Shown here: positions 1 through 8,141 of the stretch, piece after piece | Layout: every line of letters begins with the position of its first letter | Numbering within the stretch: the stretch's first letter is position 1 | Origin: a virus | Strand: one strand, 5' to 3' | IMG/VR virus record: IMGVR_UViG_3300033153_004539 | Coordinates: 1-52,405 of that record | Length of the DNA stretch: 52,405 nt | The notes under the pieces: model-generated | What the model saw: the letters and a program-made list of their open reading frames with translations, nothing else | What the model was told of the DNA's origin: nothing | Database searches by the model: none | Position numbers and translations under genes: made by a program

Positions 1-53
1 TCTTTACCTAATTTATCTAACCTGTCATCAATATGTTTGTAAAAGTTATTCAT
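1..53 (-). CDS. Partial hypothetical gene cut by the window edge
   Basis: An ATG at 53-51 on the minus strand opens a frame that stays open to base 1 and starts MNNFYKHIDDRLDKLGK. The ATG overlaps the TGA of the VRR-NUC gene (ATGA), the same coupling used elsewhere in this operon. Only the N-terminus is visible, so no function can be given. It shows that the minus-strand operon continues past the left edge. Confidence 0.55.
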   Translation of the reverse strand, partial: MNNFYKHIDDRLDKLGK

Positions 54-391
54 TTCATAACCTGTAAATACATGTGCCAGTTGGCAGGTTTGAATAGTTT
101 CTTATATTCCAGTTCGGTCACGGCGGATAGTACCCAGATTCCGACTCCCTTGGACGACCATTCGGGAAAGGTCTCAAGCTGTGCTGGGGTAAATTTATAC
201 CCAGTCGGCATTTTCATTTCTATCCACCGTGTACCGAACCGTAAGTGGTAAGCATATAAATCAGGGAACCCACTCTGATATATGTTACCGCTAGTCTCCT
301 TGACTCCCCAGTCTCTAGCTTTTAGGAACCTTATCATCGCTTTTTGTAGTATTGTTTCTGGTTTTCGTTTTCCTCCCCGTATTTGCCTCAT
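50..391 (-). CDS. VRR-NUC domain nuclease
   Basis: A 113-residue protein that is essentially one VRR-NUC domain (PD-(D/E)xK superfamily; stand-alone copies are common in phages, where they cut DNA at replication or recombination intermediates). The leading helix is near residues 12-25 (ETILQKAMIRFLK). The core is GFPDLYA (41-47, Asp44) followed by RWIEMK (55-60, Glu58 and Lys60), the D...ExK catalytic set. It overlaps the upstream gene by 77 bp, but the conserved helix begins at about residue 12, so a much later start is unlikely. It sits at the downstream end of a replication operon that includes DNA polymerase, fitting a DNA-processing role. Confidence 0.85.
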   Translation of the reverse strand: MRQIRGGKRKPETILQKAMIRFLKARDWGVKETSGNIYQSGFPDLYAYHLRFGTRWIEMKMPTGYKFTPAQLETFPEWSSKGVGIWVLSAVTELEYKKLFKPANWHMYLQVMK

Positions 392-626
392 TATTTTTGT
401 ACCTGCAAAGAGTTAGTAAGAGTGTAGCTTCCGATAGATTCTCTTCATACTGTCTAACAGGCACTCTATTTAGTAACTGTATCTCTCTTAATAATTCTAT
501 AGCCTTCTGAAGCCAGTAATCAGAATTATCTGCCTCCAATAACAATTGTCTTGAGATAGATAAATCCTTACTCCTCGGATTTATCAATGACTTGTTGACT
601 ATCTGCTTTAACTCTGTGAACTTCAT
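315..626 (-). CDS. Hypothetical protein, helical
   Basis: A 103-residue protein with a predicted helical, Leu-rich middle (AIELLREIQLL) and a polar Lys/Thr/Asn-rich tail; I do not recognise the family. The start at 626 is supported by a good Shine-Dalgarno, GTGGAGG, about 9 bases upstream and inside the 3' end of the preceding gene. The tail overlaps the VRR-NUC gene by 77 bp in another frame, so the last 25 residues may be weakly constrained. It lies between a SAP-like protein and the nuclease in one operon. Confidence 0.6.
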   Translation of the reverse strand: MKFTELKQIVNKSLINPRSKDLSISRQLLLEADNSDYWLQKAIELLREIQLLNRVPVRQYEENLSEATLLLTLCRYKNNEANTGRKTKTRNNTTKSDDKVPKS

Positions 627-939
627 TATTAATAGCCTCCACTAAAGTAACCTTATTCATATCACAGTAATACTTAATGTTTAAAAACTTACATATCGCC
701 CTTAATTTTCTTACTCCTAACTGTTGGAATGGCTCTAGCTTCTCCCTACGTTTCTTAATAAATCTTTTGAAAAACTCATGGTCACCTGCCATTAGTGCTA
801 TTTGTATATCTTTTTTATCCTGGACGCTGGCTTTCTCATATACAAATTTAAAGTCAGCACTGTCTATATGGTAGTATAAGCTACGCCATTTTTTATACTC
901 ACACTCAGCTTTTTCACGCAATTTGTGAAGTGCGATCAT
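568..939 (-). CDS. Hypothetical protein with SAP-like C-terminal motif
   Basis: A 123-residue basic protein. Residues about 75-107 (LGVRKLRAICKFLNIKYY, then LVEAINNEV) have the two-helix pattern of SAP/HeH DNA-binding motifs: L..LR..C..LNI, a basic turn, then LV.AI. The N-terminus is charged and helical. Its ATG overlaps the stop of the DNA polymerase gene (ATGA at 936-939), so translation is probably coupled. A DNA-binding accessory to replication is a reasonable inference; the SAP assignment rests on pattern alone. Confidence 0.6.
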   Translation of the reverse strand: MIALHKLREKAECEYKKWRSLYYHIDSADFKFVYEKASVQDKKDIQIALMAGDHEFFKRFIKKRREKLEPFQQLGVRKLRAICKFLNIKYYCDMNKVTLVEAINNEVHRVKADSQQVIDKSEE

Positions 940-3122
940 TTATCAGCCCAACTTTTGAGGTCTCTATTCCACTCTATATCTAGTAGTGGTACTTTATCTT
1001 TAAAACTATTAACTGTATCGTATACTACTTTTTCTACTTTCTCAGCCATACATGGTTTCGTTGGACACATAATTTCATCGTGAATATTCATGGGTTGTAC
1101 TAACCACTGGCTTATACCATGTGGCTGTAAGTCCCAAATTTTCCTCTGTACTTCCTTTGTGATCTGTGCTCCCGACGATTGAATAACATGGTTACCAGCC
1201 GCTCGCATATTAGCACTTTGCAACGCAAATGCTGCGGCGTAGATTGCCGTTTGCGTAGCACCGGCGGCTGTCTGAGTTCTATCCTCTTTCCTGTTAACTT
1301 TAACATTTTTCTTGTGCCAGTCTTTAGGTATGCTATGGGCTAACTTAAACAACGCCTTACAGATATTGTTTTCTAGTGTAAAATCCCGTTCAAAACCTAA
1401 GAGTGAAGCAATACGGTTATCTGGTTCATGCCATTCTACTTTTGTACCTATACCACCTGGCTGTCTCATTGAGCAAAATCTGTCAGTAATAGTTTGACGT
1501 GCTAATGCTACACCAGGATACAATTTCATAAATTTTTGGTAGGCTTCTTCAGCTATCTCTTCAGGTACACCTAATCTAGTTTTAAGTGTGTATGCCTGAC
1601 CACCATAAATCATAGCAAACACAGCACTTTTTGATCTAGTATATTTCTCCTTATCTGCAATAATTTGTTCATATGTCATATTGGGATATACACACGTACC
1701 AAATACAGCATGTATACTTCTACCATTCTGTAAGTCTTTTCTTAACCTATCATCATGGTAAACTGCATCAGCTAAAACTACCTCGAAAGATACAAAGTCA
1801 CCACCACAAAGAACATAGCCGGGATCAGACAGTGGAAAGCACTCTCTGATATATTTCGATCTTTTGATCCCTTGGGGATTAAGTTTATCAGCCCCAGCCA
1901 TACGACTGCTAAGAGTGCCAATGACAACAAAACTAGCGTGAAACCTGCCGGCTCTAAGTAATTTAGTGAGTAAGTCGTATTCATTTTTTGCTTGTCTCGC
2001 TTCTAAAATCTCTTTAGCTACCTCTTGAGCAGGATGCTCGTCCCATTCATCACTATAAGCTATCCCCTCTAAAATTATACGCTTAGTTGAATTTTTTAGT
2101 ATTGCTAATTCTAATTCATCCATAACTTGTGACAGAGCTACCATAGCTTGTTTGGGTGCCATAGGCTTACCCTCATATTTTTTCTTAGCTTTATCTTTTA
2201 ATACTTCAATACTCTCTACATCTATAGCATAACCTTTCCATCTACAAGCTGCTACCATGCAGGCTAATTCTGAATCTGTATCACCTGGTTCTGGGCTACC
2301 TAAGTGTTTCCACAGTGCACGAGTATTTATTACATCATCCTCTGCGTACTGCCTAGCAATTTTATTATGGCTCCAATGTGATACGTGCATTTTTAACACA
2401 TCTTGCCACGGCTTGTTCTTATTGGCATCAGCAAAAGGAGCATAACCTAATTCTTCAGGGTACGCTCCTTTAGGTAAGTCATTCGCTGCCTCACTGTACT
2501 TAATAACTTCTTTACCTAGTGCATGTTTTACTAAGTTCTTAAGCGATGTTGATGCTCTAAATTTTAAGACTACATCTTTAAACGCTTTATCTTCCTCGTT
2601 ATCAAAAACTTTCCATTTAGGTAAATTTTGTTTCTTTCTATTAGCAAAATAAATATCATCTAACGGTATTCTTTTCTCCAGTTCCTCAGCAAGCTCGTAA
2701 GCCAGTACCCAGGGTACTTTACGTATACGAACGTCACTTCTATCCATAGTGCTTTGATACTTGCCTTTACGGGCGATTAGCATCAAATCACATGCAGCTT
2801 TAGGTTTCAAGCAAGGTCCGAACCTTGCCTCTCTTTCTACTTTAACCAGCTCCTTAATAATACTTGGCAAGCCTGCTGGGTACTCCCTGTCCTCTTTACT
2901 TAGGAGCCGCATCATAGTATAAATCTTACAAAATTGAAACATATCAAAAGCTAAATTGAAACCACACACCTCTTGATCCATCATCCATTCAATAAGTTCT
3001 AATGTTTTATTTGCTGTCTCGTCCCATATTGAGTATAGAGTAACAGGTCCATCATCGACTGCGTACTGGATTAACACAGGAACAGAGTACAAACCGCATG
3101 TCTCAGAATCTACTGTTAACAT
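936..3122 (-). CDS. Family A DNA polymerase with 3'-5' exonuclease domain
   Basis: A 728-residue replicative polymerase of the PolA type. The DEDD proofreading domain shows ExoI DSE (Asp5, Glu7), ExoII GFNLAFD (Asn56, Asp60) and ExoIII YAEDD (Tyr259, Asp263). The polymerase domain has motif A GGDFVSFE (Asp442, Glu447), motif B RSKSAVFAMIYGG (Lys498, Phe502, Tyr506) and motif C IHDE (His680, Asp681, Glu682). Phe502 aligns with E. coli Phe762, the normal sugar-discriminating residue. There is no 5'-nuclease domain, as is usual in phages. Many homologues read 'DYSQIE' in motif A; here it is DFVSFE, a divergent form that keeps the catalytic Asp and the Glu. Confidence 0.95.
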   Translation of the reverse strand: MLTVDSETCGLYSVPVLIQYAVDDGPVTLYSIWDETANKTLELIEWMMDQEVCGFNLAFDMFQFCKIYTMMRLLSKEDREYPAGLPSIIKELVKVEREARFGPCLKPKAACDLMLIARKGKYQSTMDRSDVRIRKVPWVLAYELAEELEKRIPLDDIYFANRKKQNLPKWKVFDNEEDKAFKDVVLKFRASTSLKNLVKHALGKEVIKYSEAANDLPKGAYPEELGYAPFADANKNKPWQDVLKMHVSHWSHNKIARQYAEDDVINTRALWKHLGSPEPGDTDSELACMVAACRWKGYAIDVESIEVLKDKAKKKYEGKPMAPKQAMVALSQVMDELELAILKNSTKRIILEGIAYSDEWDEHPAQEVAKEILEARQAKNEYDLLTKLLRAGRFHASFVVIGTLSSRMAGADKLNPQGIKRSKYIRECFPLSDPGYVLCGGDFVSFEVVLADAVYHDDRLRKDLQNGRSIHAVFGTCVYPNMTYEQIIADKEKYTRSKSAVFAMIYGGQAYTLKTRLGVPEEIAEEAYQKFMKLYPGVALARQTITDRFCSMRQPGGIGTKVEWHEPDNRIASLLGFERDFTLENNICKALFKLAHSIPKDWHKKNVKVNRKEDRTQTAAGATQTAIYAAAFALQSANMRAAGNHVIQSSGAQITKEVQRKIWDLQPHGISQWLVQPMNIHDEIMCPTKPCMAEKVEKVVYDTVNSFKDKVPLLDIEWNRDLKSWADK

Positions 3123-3124
3123 TT

Positions 3125-3316
3125 TTAATCTTTATTAGCGTTAATTTTTTCTATAATTTCGTCAAAAGTATCTGTAACATCTGCATAATCATTATCACCA
3201 TATTTTATTGTACGCCATTCACCCCCTTCAAGCACACTTATTATAAGATTGCTATCAATAGCTATCCTATTATTATTATTAGTAAGCGTGAAAGTTACTA
3301 GTTCAAATAATACCAT
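3125..3316 (-). CDS. Small hypothetical protein, FlbD-like fold suspected
   Basis: About 63 residues from the ATG at 3316, chosen because an ideal AGGAGGT lies about 8 bases upstream; the longer frame to 3346 has no such site. The sequence runs VTFTLTNNNN, then AIDSNLIISVLE, then TFDEIIEKI. It resembles the small FlbD/YlzI-type layout of a beta-hairpin followed by a 'sv.EIi.kI' helix. That similarity is by eye and weak. It is immediately upstream of the DNA polymerase gene (2-bp gap), so it is probably co-transcribed. Confidence 0.55.
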   Translation of the reverse strand: MVLFELVTFTLTNNNNRIAIDSNLIISVLEGGEWRTIKYGDNDYADVTDTFDEIIEKINANKD

Positions 3317-3518
3317 TTTTAATTGACCTCCTACGTGCATTTGCACTAGTTCTTAATACATCAGCATGTGGATTAACAGTAACGAGACGTAGTTTTCTTT
3401 CTCTTTTGTTCCAGGTTTTTCGTATCTTTAAGCACTCTTCTTTAATTTTTTCTTGTGAAGGTATATAAGCACCTTCATCTGTTCTATGTTCCCTTAATGT
3501 TACTGGGTAGTATGTCAT
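3303..3518 (-). CDS. Small basic hypothetical protein
   Basis: A 71-residue, Arg/Lys-rich protein (RKTWNKRERKLRL and NARRRSIKNG) with no recognised domain. It overlaps the downstream gene by 14 bp and the upstream ParB-like gene by 4 bp (ATGA). It has no obvious Shine-Dalgarno of its own, so it probably depends on translational coupling. The strong charge would suit nucleic-acid binding, but that is only a guess. Confidence 0.5.
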   Translation of the reverse strand: MTYYPVTLREHRTDEGAYIPSQEKIKEECLKIRKTWNKRERKLRLVTVNPHADVLRTSANARRRSIKNGII

Positions 3519-4330
3519 ATTTTTGTGTCTTCATCTGGTTTTGTATAGTGTAGTCCAGCCTTATTGGCTATTTCAACTATATCATTAAAAATTTCTATAT
3601 CAGGTATTTCACCTGCCGCCCAAGCCAGTGTACGTGTACCAAAGTTATTACCTATATTCTTTTGGATATGGTTCATCATCTCCATTACTTCAGGTGTATT
3701 ACGTTGCTTGGTCTTAAACAACTTTCTCTTTTGTTTTTTAATATGTGGTACTTTTTCACCACGTACCTTAGCATGTTTAATTTTTGCTGCTAATTGTAGC
3801 TGCTCCTGCTTGTCTTTAATCCTAAAGAGATCACGTATTTGATTCTGTTTAATATATCCTGCGGCAGCAGCTTCTTGAATTTCTTCAGGTAATTGTAATA
3901 GTTCGTAACGCATACGAACCCACGTATTACTCTTACCTAAAGCCATAGCTACAGCATCAACAGAGAATCCTTTCTCTTTAAGTCTGTCTAATGCCTTAGC
4001 CTCTTGTAAAATATTTAATTGTTTACGGTGGATATTTTCTGCTAGATTTGATACTAACGCTCTACCTTCATCGACATCTTCTTTAACAATAGCTGGGATA
4101 GTTTCTCTCTTAAGCACCTCGTGTGCTTTAAGTCTTCTGTGCCCTGCTATAGTTTTATAATTATATTTACCATTTTGATACCTTTGAACAATAATAGGCT
4201 GCATAAGCCCATTACGTTCTATATCTCTAGCTAACTCCACTACATCTATAGGAGCAATAGCACCCCTGCAATTGAAAAATGGGTCAGAAAATATCTTTTT
4301 GATAGGTAGCAGTTCTATAGTATCAACCAT
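3515..4330 (-). CDS. ParB/Spo0J-like nuclease-fold protein
   Basis: A 271-residue protein with the ParB N-terminal domain: NGLMQPIIVQ (40-49), then the CTP/nucleotide-binding motifs AGHRRLKA and ENIHRKQLN. A helix-turn-helix follows (FSVDAVAMALGKSNTWVRMRYELL, 122-145), and then a Lys-rich linker. No ParA ATPase gene lies nearby, so plasmid-type partition is not shown. Stand-alone phage ParB-like proteins may be DNA-binding regulators or nucleases. It is the first gene after the repeat-containing junction at 4337-4363. A second, separate ParB-like gene is at 11743-12723. Confidence 0.85.
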   Translation of the reverse strand: MVDTIELLPIKKIFSDPFFNCRGAIAPIDVVELARDIERNGLMQPIIVQRYQNGKYNYKTIAGHRRLKAHEVLKRETIPAIVKEDVDEGRALVSNLAENIHRKQLNILQEAKALDRLKEKGFSVDAVAMALGKSNTWVRMRYELLQLPEEIQEAAAAGYIKQNQIRDLFRIKDKQEQLQLAAKIKHAKVRGEKVPHIKKQKRKLFKTKQRNTPEVMEMMNHIQKNIGNNFGTRTLAWAAGEIPDIEIFNDIVEIANKAGLHYTKPDEDTKI

Positions 4331-4336
4331 TAAATC

Positions 4337-4363
4337 TCTCCAGTAAGCAGAATCCAGTACACA
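4337..4363. repeat. Dispersed TACTGGATT motif, two tandem copies
   Basis: The junction between the methyltransferase and the ParB-like gene holds CCAGTAAGCAG directly followed by AATCCAGTACACA. These are two head-to-tail copies (in TAATCCAGTA orientation) of the motif repeated through the window. They lie just downstream of the ParB-like start on the upstream side of its mRNA. Confidence 0.7.
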
Positions 4364-4373
4364 TGGTACTAGA

Positions 4374-4988
4374 TCAATCTATAGTTACGTACTTTTTCCA
4401 AGTTAAATCTACAAAGTAAATTGTTCCCGTACCTATTTTATACTCCTTATTTTTATAGCCTGGTATCTTGTGATTATAACTTACTATTTTACATGCTCCT
4501 AATTTAGGAACCAGCTCACCCATAAGCTCATCACCTAAGTACATAGTAACTATTGTTGCTTTATTTAATATATACTTTGTAGCATCACCAGTATATATTT
4601 TTTGTATTAGCCCTGCTTGTACCATTCTACGTCTAGCAAGTTCAGCGACCTCTGGTCTAATTTCTATACCGTGTACATAACAGCCAAACACTCTTCTAGC
4701 TTCAATAAGTACACGCCCATCACCACAACCTAAATCATAAAGTATGTCTTTCTTAGTTGGTTGTACTATTTCTAACATACGCCTTACTACTTCCATAGGC
4801 GTAGAATCTATTACTATAGCATGTAGAGCCTCGTGATGGTCTATCAATTGTTGTGACCCCATACCTGTAGTATCTACACTGTGACCTACACGTAAATGAT
4901 TACGATTACACATATCACAGTAGTAATCAGGACACCACCTACCATCACCATGTGCTAAAATAATAGCGGCTAAGATTAAAGTTTTCAT
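4374..4988 (-). CDS. SAM-dependent methyltransferase with signal-peptide-like N-terminus
   Basis: A 204-residue class I methyltransferase. Motif I is ILYDLGCGDGRVLIEA (about residues 82-97), followed by an acidic residue (HGIEIRPE) in the motif II position, and GDATK. The fold resembles Dot1-like/UbiE-type enzymes, but the substrate cannot be read. The first 12 residues (MKTLILAAIILA) look like a short signal peptide or membrane anchor. They are followed by a Cys-rich stretch, WCPDYYCDMCNRNH, with a possible zinc site. A secreted or envelope location would be unusual for a phage methyltransferase. It stops 44 bp before the ParB-like start. Confidence 0.8.
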   Translation of the reverse strand: MKTLILAAIILAHGDGRWCPDYYCDMCNRNHLRVGHSVDTTGMGSQQLIDHHEALHAIVIDSTPMEVVRRMLEIVQPTKKDILYDLGCGDGRVLIEARRVFGCYVHGIEIRPEVAELARRRMVQAGLIQKIYTGDATKYILNKATIVTMYLGDELMGELVPKLGACKIVSYNHKIPGYKNKEYKIGTGTIYFVDLTWKKYVTID

Positions 4989-5305
4989 TTCTTTACTTTT
5001 TTCAGTTTCTCAATGAACTCTTCGGCTTCTTTAAGATCTTCCTCAGTCATAATACCTTTATTGATAAAATTAGCATCACCTAAGGCATTAAGCTCTTGAG
5101 CTAACACTAGAGTAAACTGTGACATTGCTGCTGCAACAGTTTGATTATTAATTAACCACTTCCAAAAGGTTTGTACATTGGCACCATCCATATCCGAATA
5201 AACAGCTACAGGTGTTATACTAGCAATGACTTTACCGTTCTCGGTTAAGTGTACGCCACCAACAATGAAACCATAATCTTTATTATTCGTCATCAAGCAC
5301 ATCAC
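4985..5305 (-). CDS. Hypothetical protein
   Basis: Up to 106 residues; the start may be the internal ATG at 5293 (MTNNKDYGF). A beta-rich first half (YGFIVGGVHLTENGKVIASITPVAVY) precedes helices ending in a Glu/Lys-rich tail (EEDLKEAEEFIEKLKKVKK). No family is recognised. It overlaps the methyltransferase start by 4 bp and the zinc-ribbon gene by up to 23 bp, within the same operon. Confidence 0.55.
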   Translation of the reverse strand: MMCLMTNNKDYGFIVGGVHLTENGKVIASITPVAVYSDMDGANVQTFWKWLINNQTVAAAMSQFTLVLAQELNALGDANFINKGIMTEEDLKEAEEFIEKLKKVKK

Positions 5306-5543
5306 TTTCTACTGGGGTAAAGGAATAACTAGTTTTAATTTTTGGGTTAGAAACACAATTCTTACATTTCAGGCCGCTAACAAATTTCTTAGCATCAACT
5401 AACTGTCTCTCTGGTGTAGCTTTTGCTACAGAGTATCTAGCCCAGATTGACTCGGCTTTACTTTCGTCAGTAAGAATGCTGCTACCACAAGCTGGACATT
5501 TAATATCCAACAGCTCTTGGGCTTGATTGACTCTGATTACCAT
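5283..5543 (-). CDS. Small zinc-ribbon protein
   Basis: About 86 residues from the ATG at 5543, chosen for its AGGAG 7 bases upstream and because it forms TAATG with the stop of the HNH gene. Two Cys pairs, CPAC and CKNC, separated by about 45 residues, would bind one zinc. The middle is helical (ESIWARYSVAKATPE). The role is unknown; many phage zinc-ribbon proteins act in transcription or nucleic-acid binding. Confidence 0.65.
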   Translation of the reverse strand: MVIRVNQAQELLDIKCPACGSSILTDESKAESIWARYSVAKATPERQLVDAKKFVSGLKCKNCVSNPKIKTSYSFTPVESDVLDDE

Positions 5544-5926
5544 TACTTTACTCCTAAACATTTTGGACAAACTTCGTACAATTTATCTTTCGCACTAGTT
5601 AACTTCATACCCCAATTATCTAATCCAGTACACATAATCCAGTACGCTTCAGCCTTGTAATCAGTATTTAATAATTTCTTATTACATCTTTTACATTTAA
5701 GCATACGTAAGTGTGCTACAGCATGATGTTTGGGGCATAGCATTATTATGTCATTAACATGTTCTTTATTAAAACGTACATAAGTTAGATGGTGTGCATG
5801 TAACTCATAATGTATTGTACACCTAGTTTTTCTATTTAATTTAGGATAGACTACTGGATTATATATGAACTCACATCTACTCTTAGCTAATACCATTCTC
5901 CGTCTTCTTGTAGATTGTCTTACCAT
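5543..5926 (-). CDS. HNH-like nuclease with zinc-binding cysteines
   Basis: A 127-residue basic protein. It has a Cys near residue 18, CTIHYELHAHHLTY (about 36-49), and LCPKHHAVAH, the H-H...N...H spacing of HNH endonucleases. CKRC and CPKC pairs follow, likely structural zinc sites. Free-standing HNH proteins next to helicase genes are common in phages and may nick DNA during replication or packaging. The C-terminal half includes KAEAYWIMCTGLDNWG, which is encoded by two copies of the dispersed TACTGGATTA motif read in different frames (5621-5647). A third copy encodes part of YNPVVYP. Confidence 0.75.
   Translation of the reverse strand: MVRQSTRRRRMVLAKSRCEFIYNPVVYPKLNRKTRCTIHYELHAHHLTYVRFNKEHVNDIIMLCPKHHAVAHLRMLKCKRCNKKLLNTDYKAEAYWIMCTGLDNWGMKLTSAKDKLYEVCPKCLGVK
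5621..5647. repeat. Two TAATCCAGTA motif copies inside the HNH gene
   Basis: TAATCCAGTACACA (5621-5634) is followed directly by TAATCCAGTACGC (5635-5647). On the coding strand one copy is read as A-Y-W-I and the other as C-T-G-L, so the DNA rather than the peptide is repeated. A further TACTGGATTATA lies at 5852-5863 in the same gene. Confidence 0.75.
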
Positions 5927-5932
5927 TTATTT

Positions 5933-7786
5933 TTACATATGTTCCTTGAGCTTACCTAATGATAAATTTTGCAAGTCTATTTTATTGTCTAAGTTATCCA
6001 GTATATACTCGTCCACTGGTAAATGTATTACATCAATAACTTTAGCACCTAAATTTAAATCCATACCCGGTCTATGAATACGAGCCATAATTTGTATACG
6101 GTCTTCAGCATTAAAAGTATTGCTCCAGCAAAATAAGCTAGGAGAAGCAGTAAGCGTAATACCCATACCAGCGGCACCTGGTTGACCTACAAAAGCTATT
6201 TTGCGGTTAACATCTTTATTCTGGAAAGTGTTAAGCATCTCTTCAGGTGTTACAGGTTGTTCAAAAGTACCATCACCAGTAAGGTACATCCAACCTCTAC
6301 CGTCAACACGTACTACGTCCCATTTATATTTTAATGCTACCTTGCAAACCCTATCGACAGACGCTCTAAAGCCAGCATATACAACAAAACGCCCAATAGA
6401 TTCATGCTCATCAAGAAGATCAGCAAGCAACCTTTCTTTAGGGCAATCAACCTCGACTGTTTTACGTATTTCTTTTGGTATTTTACCAGTTGCTTTACAA
6501 TTAGGGCAGTCAATAATCAACTCTCTTTTAATCTTATTGTCTTCAAGTTCGTATTCTTTAGCTTTACCTGTTCCTTCACATCTAGTACATTTTACTGTCT
6601 CTTCATCTGATACAGTATCAATATATTGAAAGCCATCACTAAGTTCACGTATTAATATTAGAGCTGTTATAGTTCTACTGGCTTGTGATTTGATTAGACT
6701 CAGCTTACGTAGTGTAGATTTGCTGGGTTCTAATGTGTGCCGCACATAGTGCATTTCTGGTAAATCTAAACAGTCTTTCTTAAACTGTGTTATTACCAGA
6801 CCCTCCATACGGCCATATAAATCTTTAACTTCGTTAATTGAAGGAGTCCAAGCATGTTGACTAACTAATGGATCAGTATGTTCCTCTGGTACTTGACCAC
6901 AGATATTACATTTACGTTCATCATCCAACCAAGTTACTAACTCTGGAAAAGTCTTACCACTACTTGGGCTTTCTCTTTCAACTGTTATACTTAGCCTACG
7001 TCTGAATTTAAAATATTCACCCTCTTTAATGAAACCAGGACAAGCTACTTCTAGTTGATGCCACCAGTCACCTGGATTGCGTGGAGCAGGGGAACCTGTC
7101 ATAAGAATAATATAACAATTTGTTCCATACTTCTTACGCATTTCTTCAACAACTATAGAAGCTGCTTGTGATCTCTGTGCTGTATGTGTTTTAATCTTGG
7201 AAGATTCATCAAAAATTATACCCTTAGGTATCCATACATCATCAGCTTGTACGGCATTACGAAGACCTTCATAAGTCATTAAAATGGGTTGTACTTTGCA
7301 GCCCCACTTTGACATTTCTATCCGAGCAGCAGCTAACGCACTTCTTGGTCCTATCCATAACCAGTCGGTTGTGCCTGAATTCTCCATTACCTCTATAGCA
7401 GCAAGTGTTTTACCTAGACCCATTTCACAAGCAAACATACACTGTTTACGTGTAAGACCAAACTGTACCATTACTTTCTGGTTATCAAACAACGGCCTAC
7501 CAGTAGGTGGTAGATCTATTAAAGATTCCTCGTATCTTTTGTACGGGTCTTTACCCATAAGATACTGTATTTGAAACCAGTTACGTATACAATTCTTAGC
7601 TGACCATATTTTCTTAGGGTTAACATCATCATAGCCATGATACTTATGGCCCGCCATTTGTTTTATTTCATCTTTAAGCTTCAAGTTAAAGGGAAAATCA
7701 AATCTAATACGTCTATCGTCAACTTCCATGGTTACTGGAACCATTAAGTTACCGCCACGCATTTTTGTTCTATAAATCTTACTCAC
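5933..7786 (-). CDS. SNF2/DEAD-type helicase with DnaJ-like zinc module
   Basis: A 617-residue SF2 helicase with a GTG start at 7786. Walker A is EMGLGKT (121-127), motif II is DESS (193-196), and motif III is TGSPAP (230-235). Motif V is AGMGITLTA (539-547) and motif VI is RIQIMARIHRPG (563-574). These match SNF2-family phage helicases, which translocate on dsDNA or remodel replication and recombination intermediates. Between the two RecA lobes are a CNICG motif (293-297) and a pair CTRCEGTG (400-407) / CPNCKATG (427-434), like the zinc repeats of DnaJ. It lies between the HNH gene and small replication-operon genes. Confidence 0.9.
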   Translation of the reverse strand: MSKIYRTKMRGGNLMVPVTMEVDDRRIRFDFPFNLKLKDEIKQMAGHKYHGYDDVNPKKIWSAKNCIRNWFQIQYLMGKDPYKRYEESLIDLPPTGRPLFDNQKVMVQFGLTRKQCMFACEMGLGKTLAAIEVMENSGTTDWLWIGPRSALAAARIEMSKWGCKVQPILMTYEGLRNAVQADDVWIPKGIIFDESSKIKTHTAQRSQAASIVVEEMRKKYGTNCYIILMTGSPAPRNPGDWWHQLEVACPGFIKEGEYFKFRRRLSITVERESPSSGKTFPELVTWLDDERKCNICGQVPEEHTDPLVSQHAWTPSINEVKDLYGRMEGLVITQFKKDCLDLPEMHYVRHTLEPSKSTLRKLSLIKSQASRTITALILIRELSDGFQYIDTVSDEETVKCTRCEGTGKAKEYELEDNKIKRELIIDCPNCKATGKIPKEIRKTVEVDCPKERLLADLLDEHESIGRFVVYAGFRASVDRVCKVALKYKWDVVRVDGRGWMYLTGDGTFEQPVTPEEMLNTFQNKDVNRKIAFVGQPGAAGMGITLTASPSLFCWSNTFNAEDRIQIMARIHRPGMDLNLGAKVIDVIHLPVDEYILDNLDNKIDLQNLSLGKLKEHM

Positions 7787-7958
7787 CTTTGTTTACCCCT
7801 GTACTGCGTATATAAGTTTTTAATAAATCCATCGCTTCTGCTTCTTTGAAACCTTCTGCTATTAATCCTTTATATATTCTCCACCACATCGGAGGAAAAG
7901 CCTCTGCAATAAGGGCACTGGCTTGATCTAAGTTTGCTTTATCTCTGTCATTTAACAT
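7779..7958 (-). CDS. Small hypothetical protein (59 aa)
   Basis: A complete 59-codon frame that fills the gap between the helicase and the next gene. ATG is at 7958 and TAA at 7779. It begins MLNDRDKANLDQASALIAEA and continues with PPMWWRIYKGLIAEGFKEAEAMDLL. It overlaps the helicase start by 8 bp and starts directly after the stop of the upstream gene. The 'W..Y.gl...GF...eAm.Ll..y' pattern is typical of small phage proteins that follow helicases, with no known function. Confidence 0.7.
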   Translation of the reverse strand: MLNDRDKANLDQASALIAEAFPPMWWRIYKGLIAEGFKEAEAMDLLKTYIRSTGVNKGE

Positions 7959-8141
7959 TTAATTATCCTGTGTATTGGGTTTGAGTGCTCCGCGTACTGG
8001 ATTTTTATTCATTTTAATAATTTCATCAACACACTTTCTTGTTGATTGATCTTTATCAGTTATTGTTAATATTAGTGCATCAATAATAAACTGATCCTTA
8101 GGTATTAAGGACTCATAAGCTTTTAATACTTCTTGGTTCAT
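7959..8141 (-). CDS. Small hypothetical protein (60 aa)
   Basis: Sixty residues, helical, with no family recognised. It overlaps the upstream gene by 4 bp and abuts the 59-residue gene downstream with no gap. Its C-terminal KNPVRGAL is encoded by a copy of the dispersed motif (TACTGGATT at 7995-8003), here in the opposite orientation to the other coding copies. This tail may therefore be a recent insertion product. Confidence 0.5.
   Translation of the reverse strand: MNQEVLKAYESLIPKDQFIIDALILTITDKDQSTRKCVDEIIKMNKNPVRGALKPNTQDN
7995..8003. repeat. TACTGGATT motif copy in a small gene
   Basis: GCGTACTGGATT at 7992-8003 matches the variant found at 46295 and 49052. On the coding strand it reads AATCCAGTACGC, giving Asn-Pro-Val-Arg. 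A third frame and opposite strand relative to the HNH copies supports spread at the DNA level. Confidence 0.55.
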
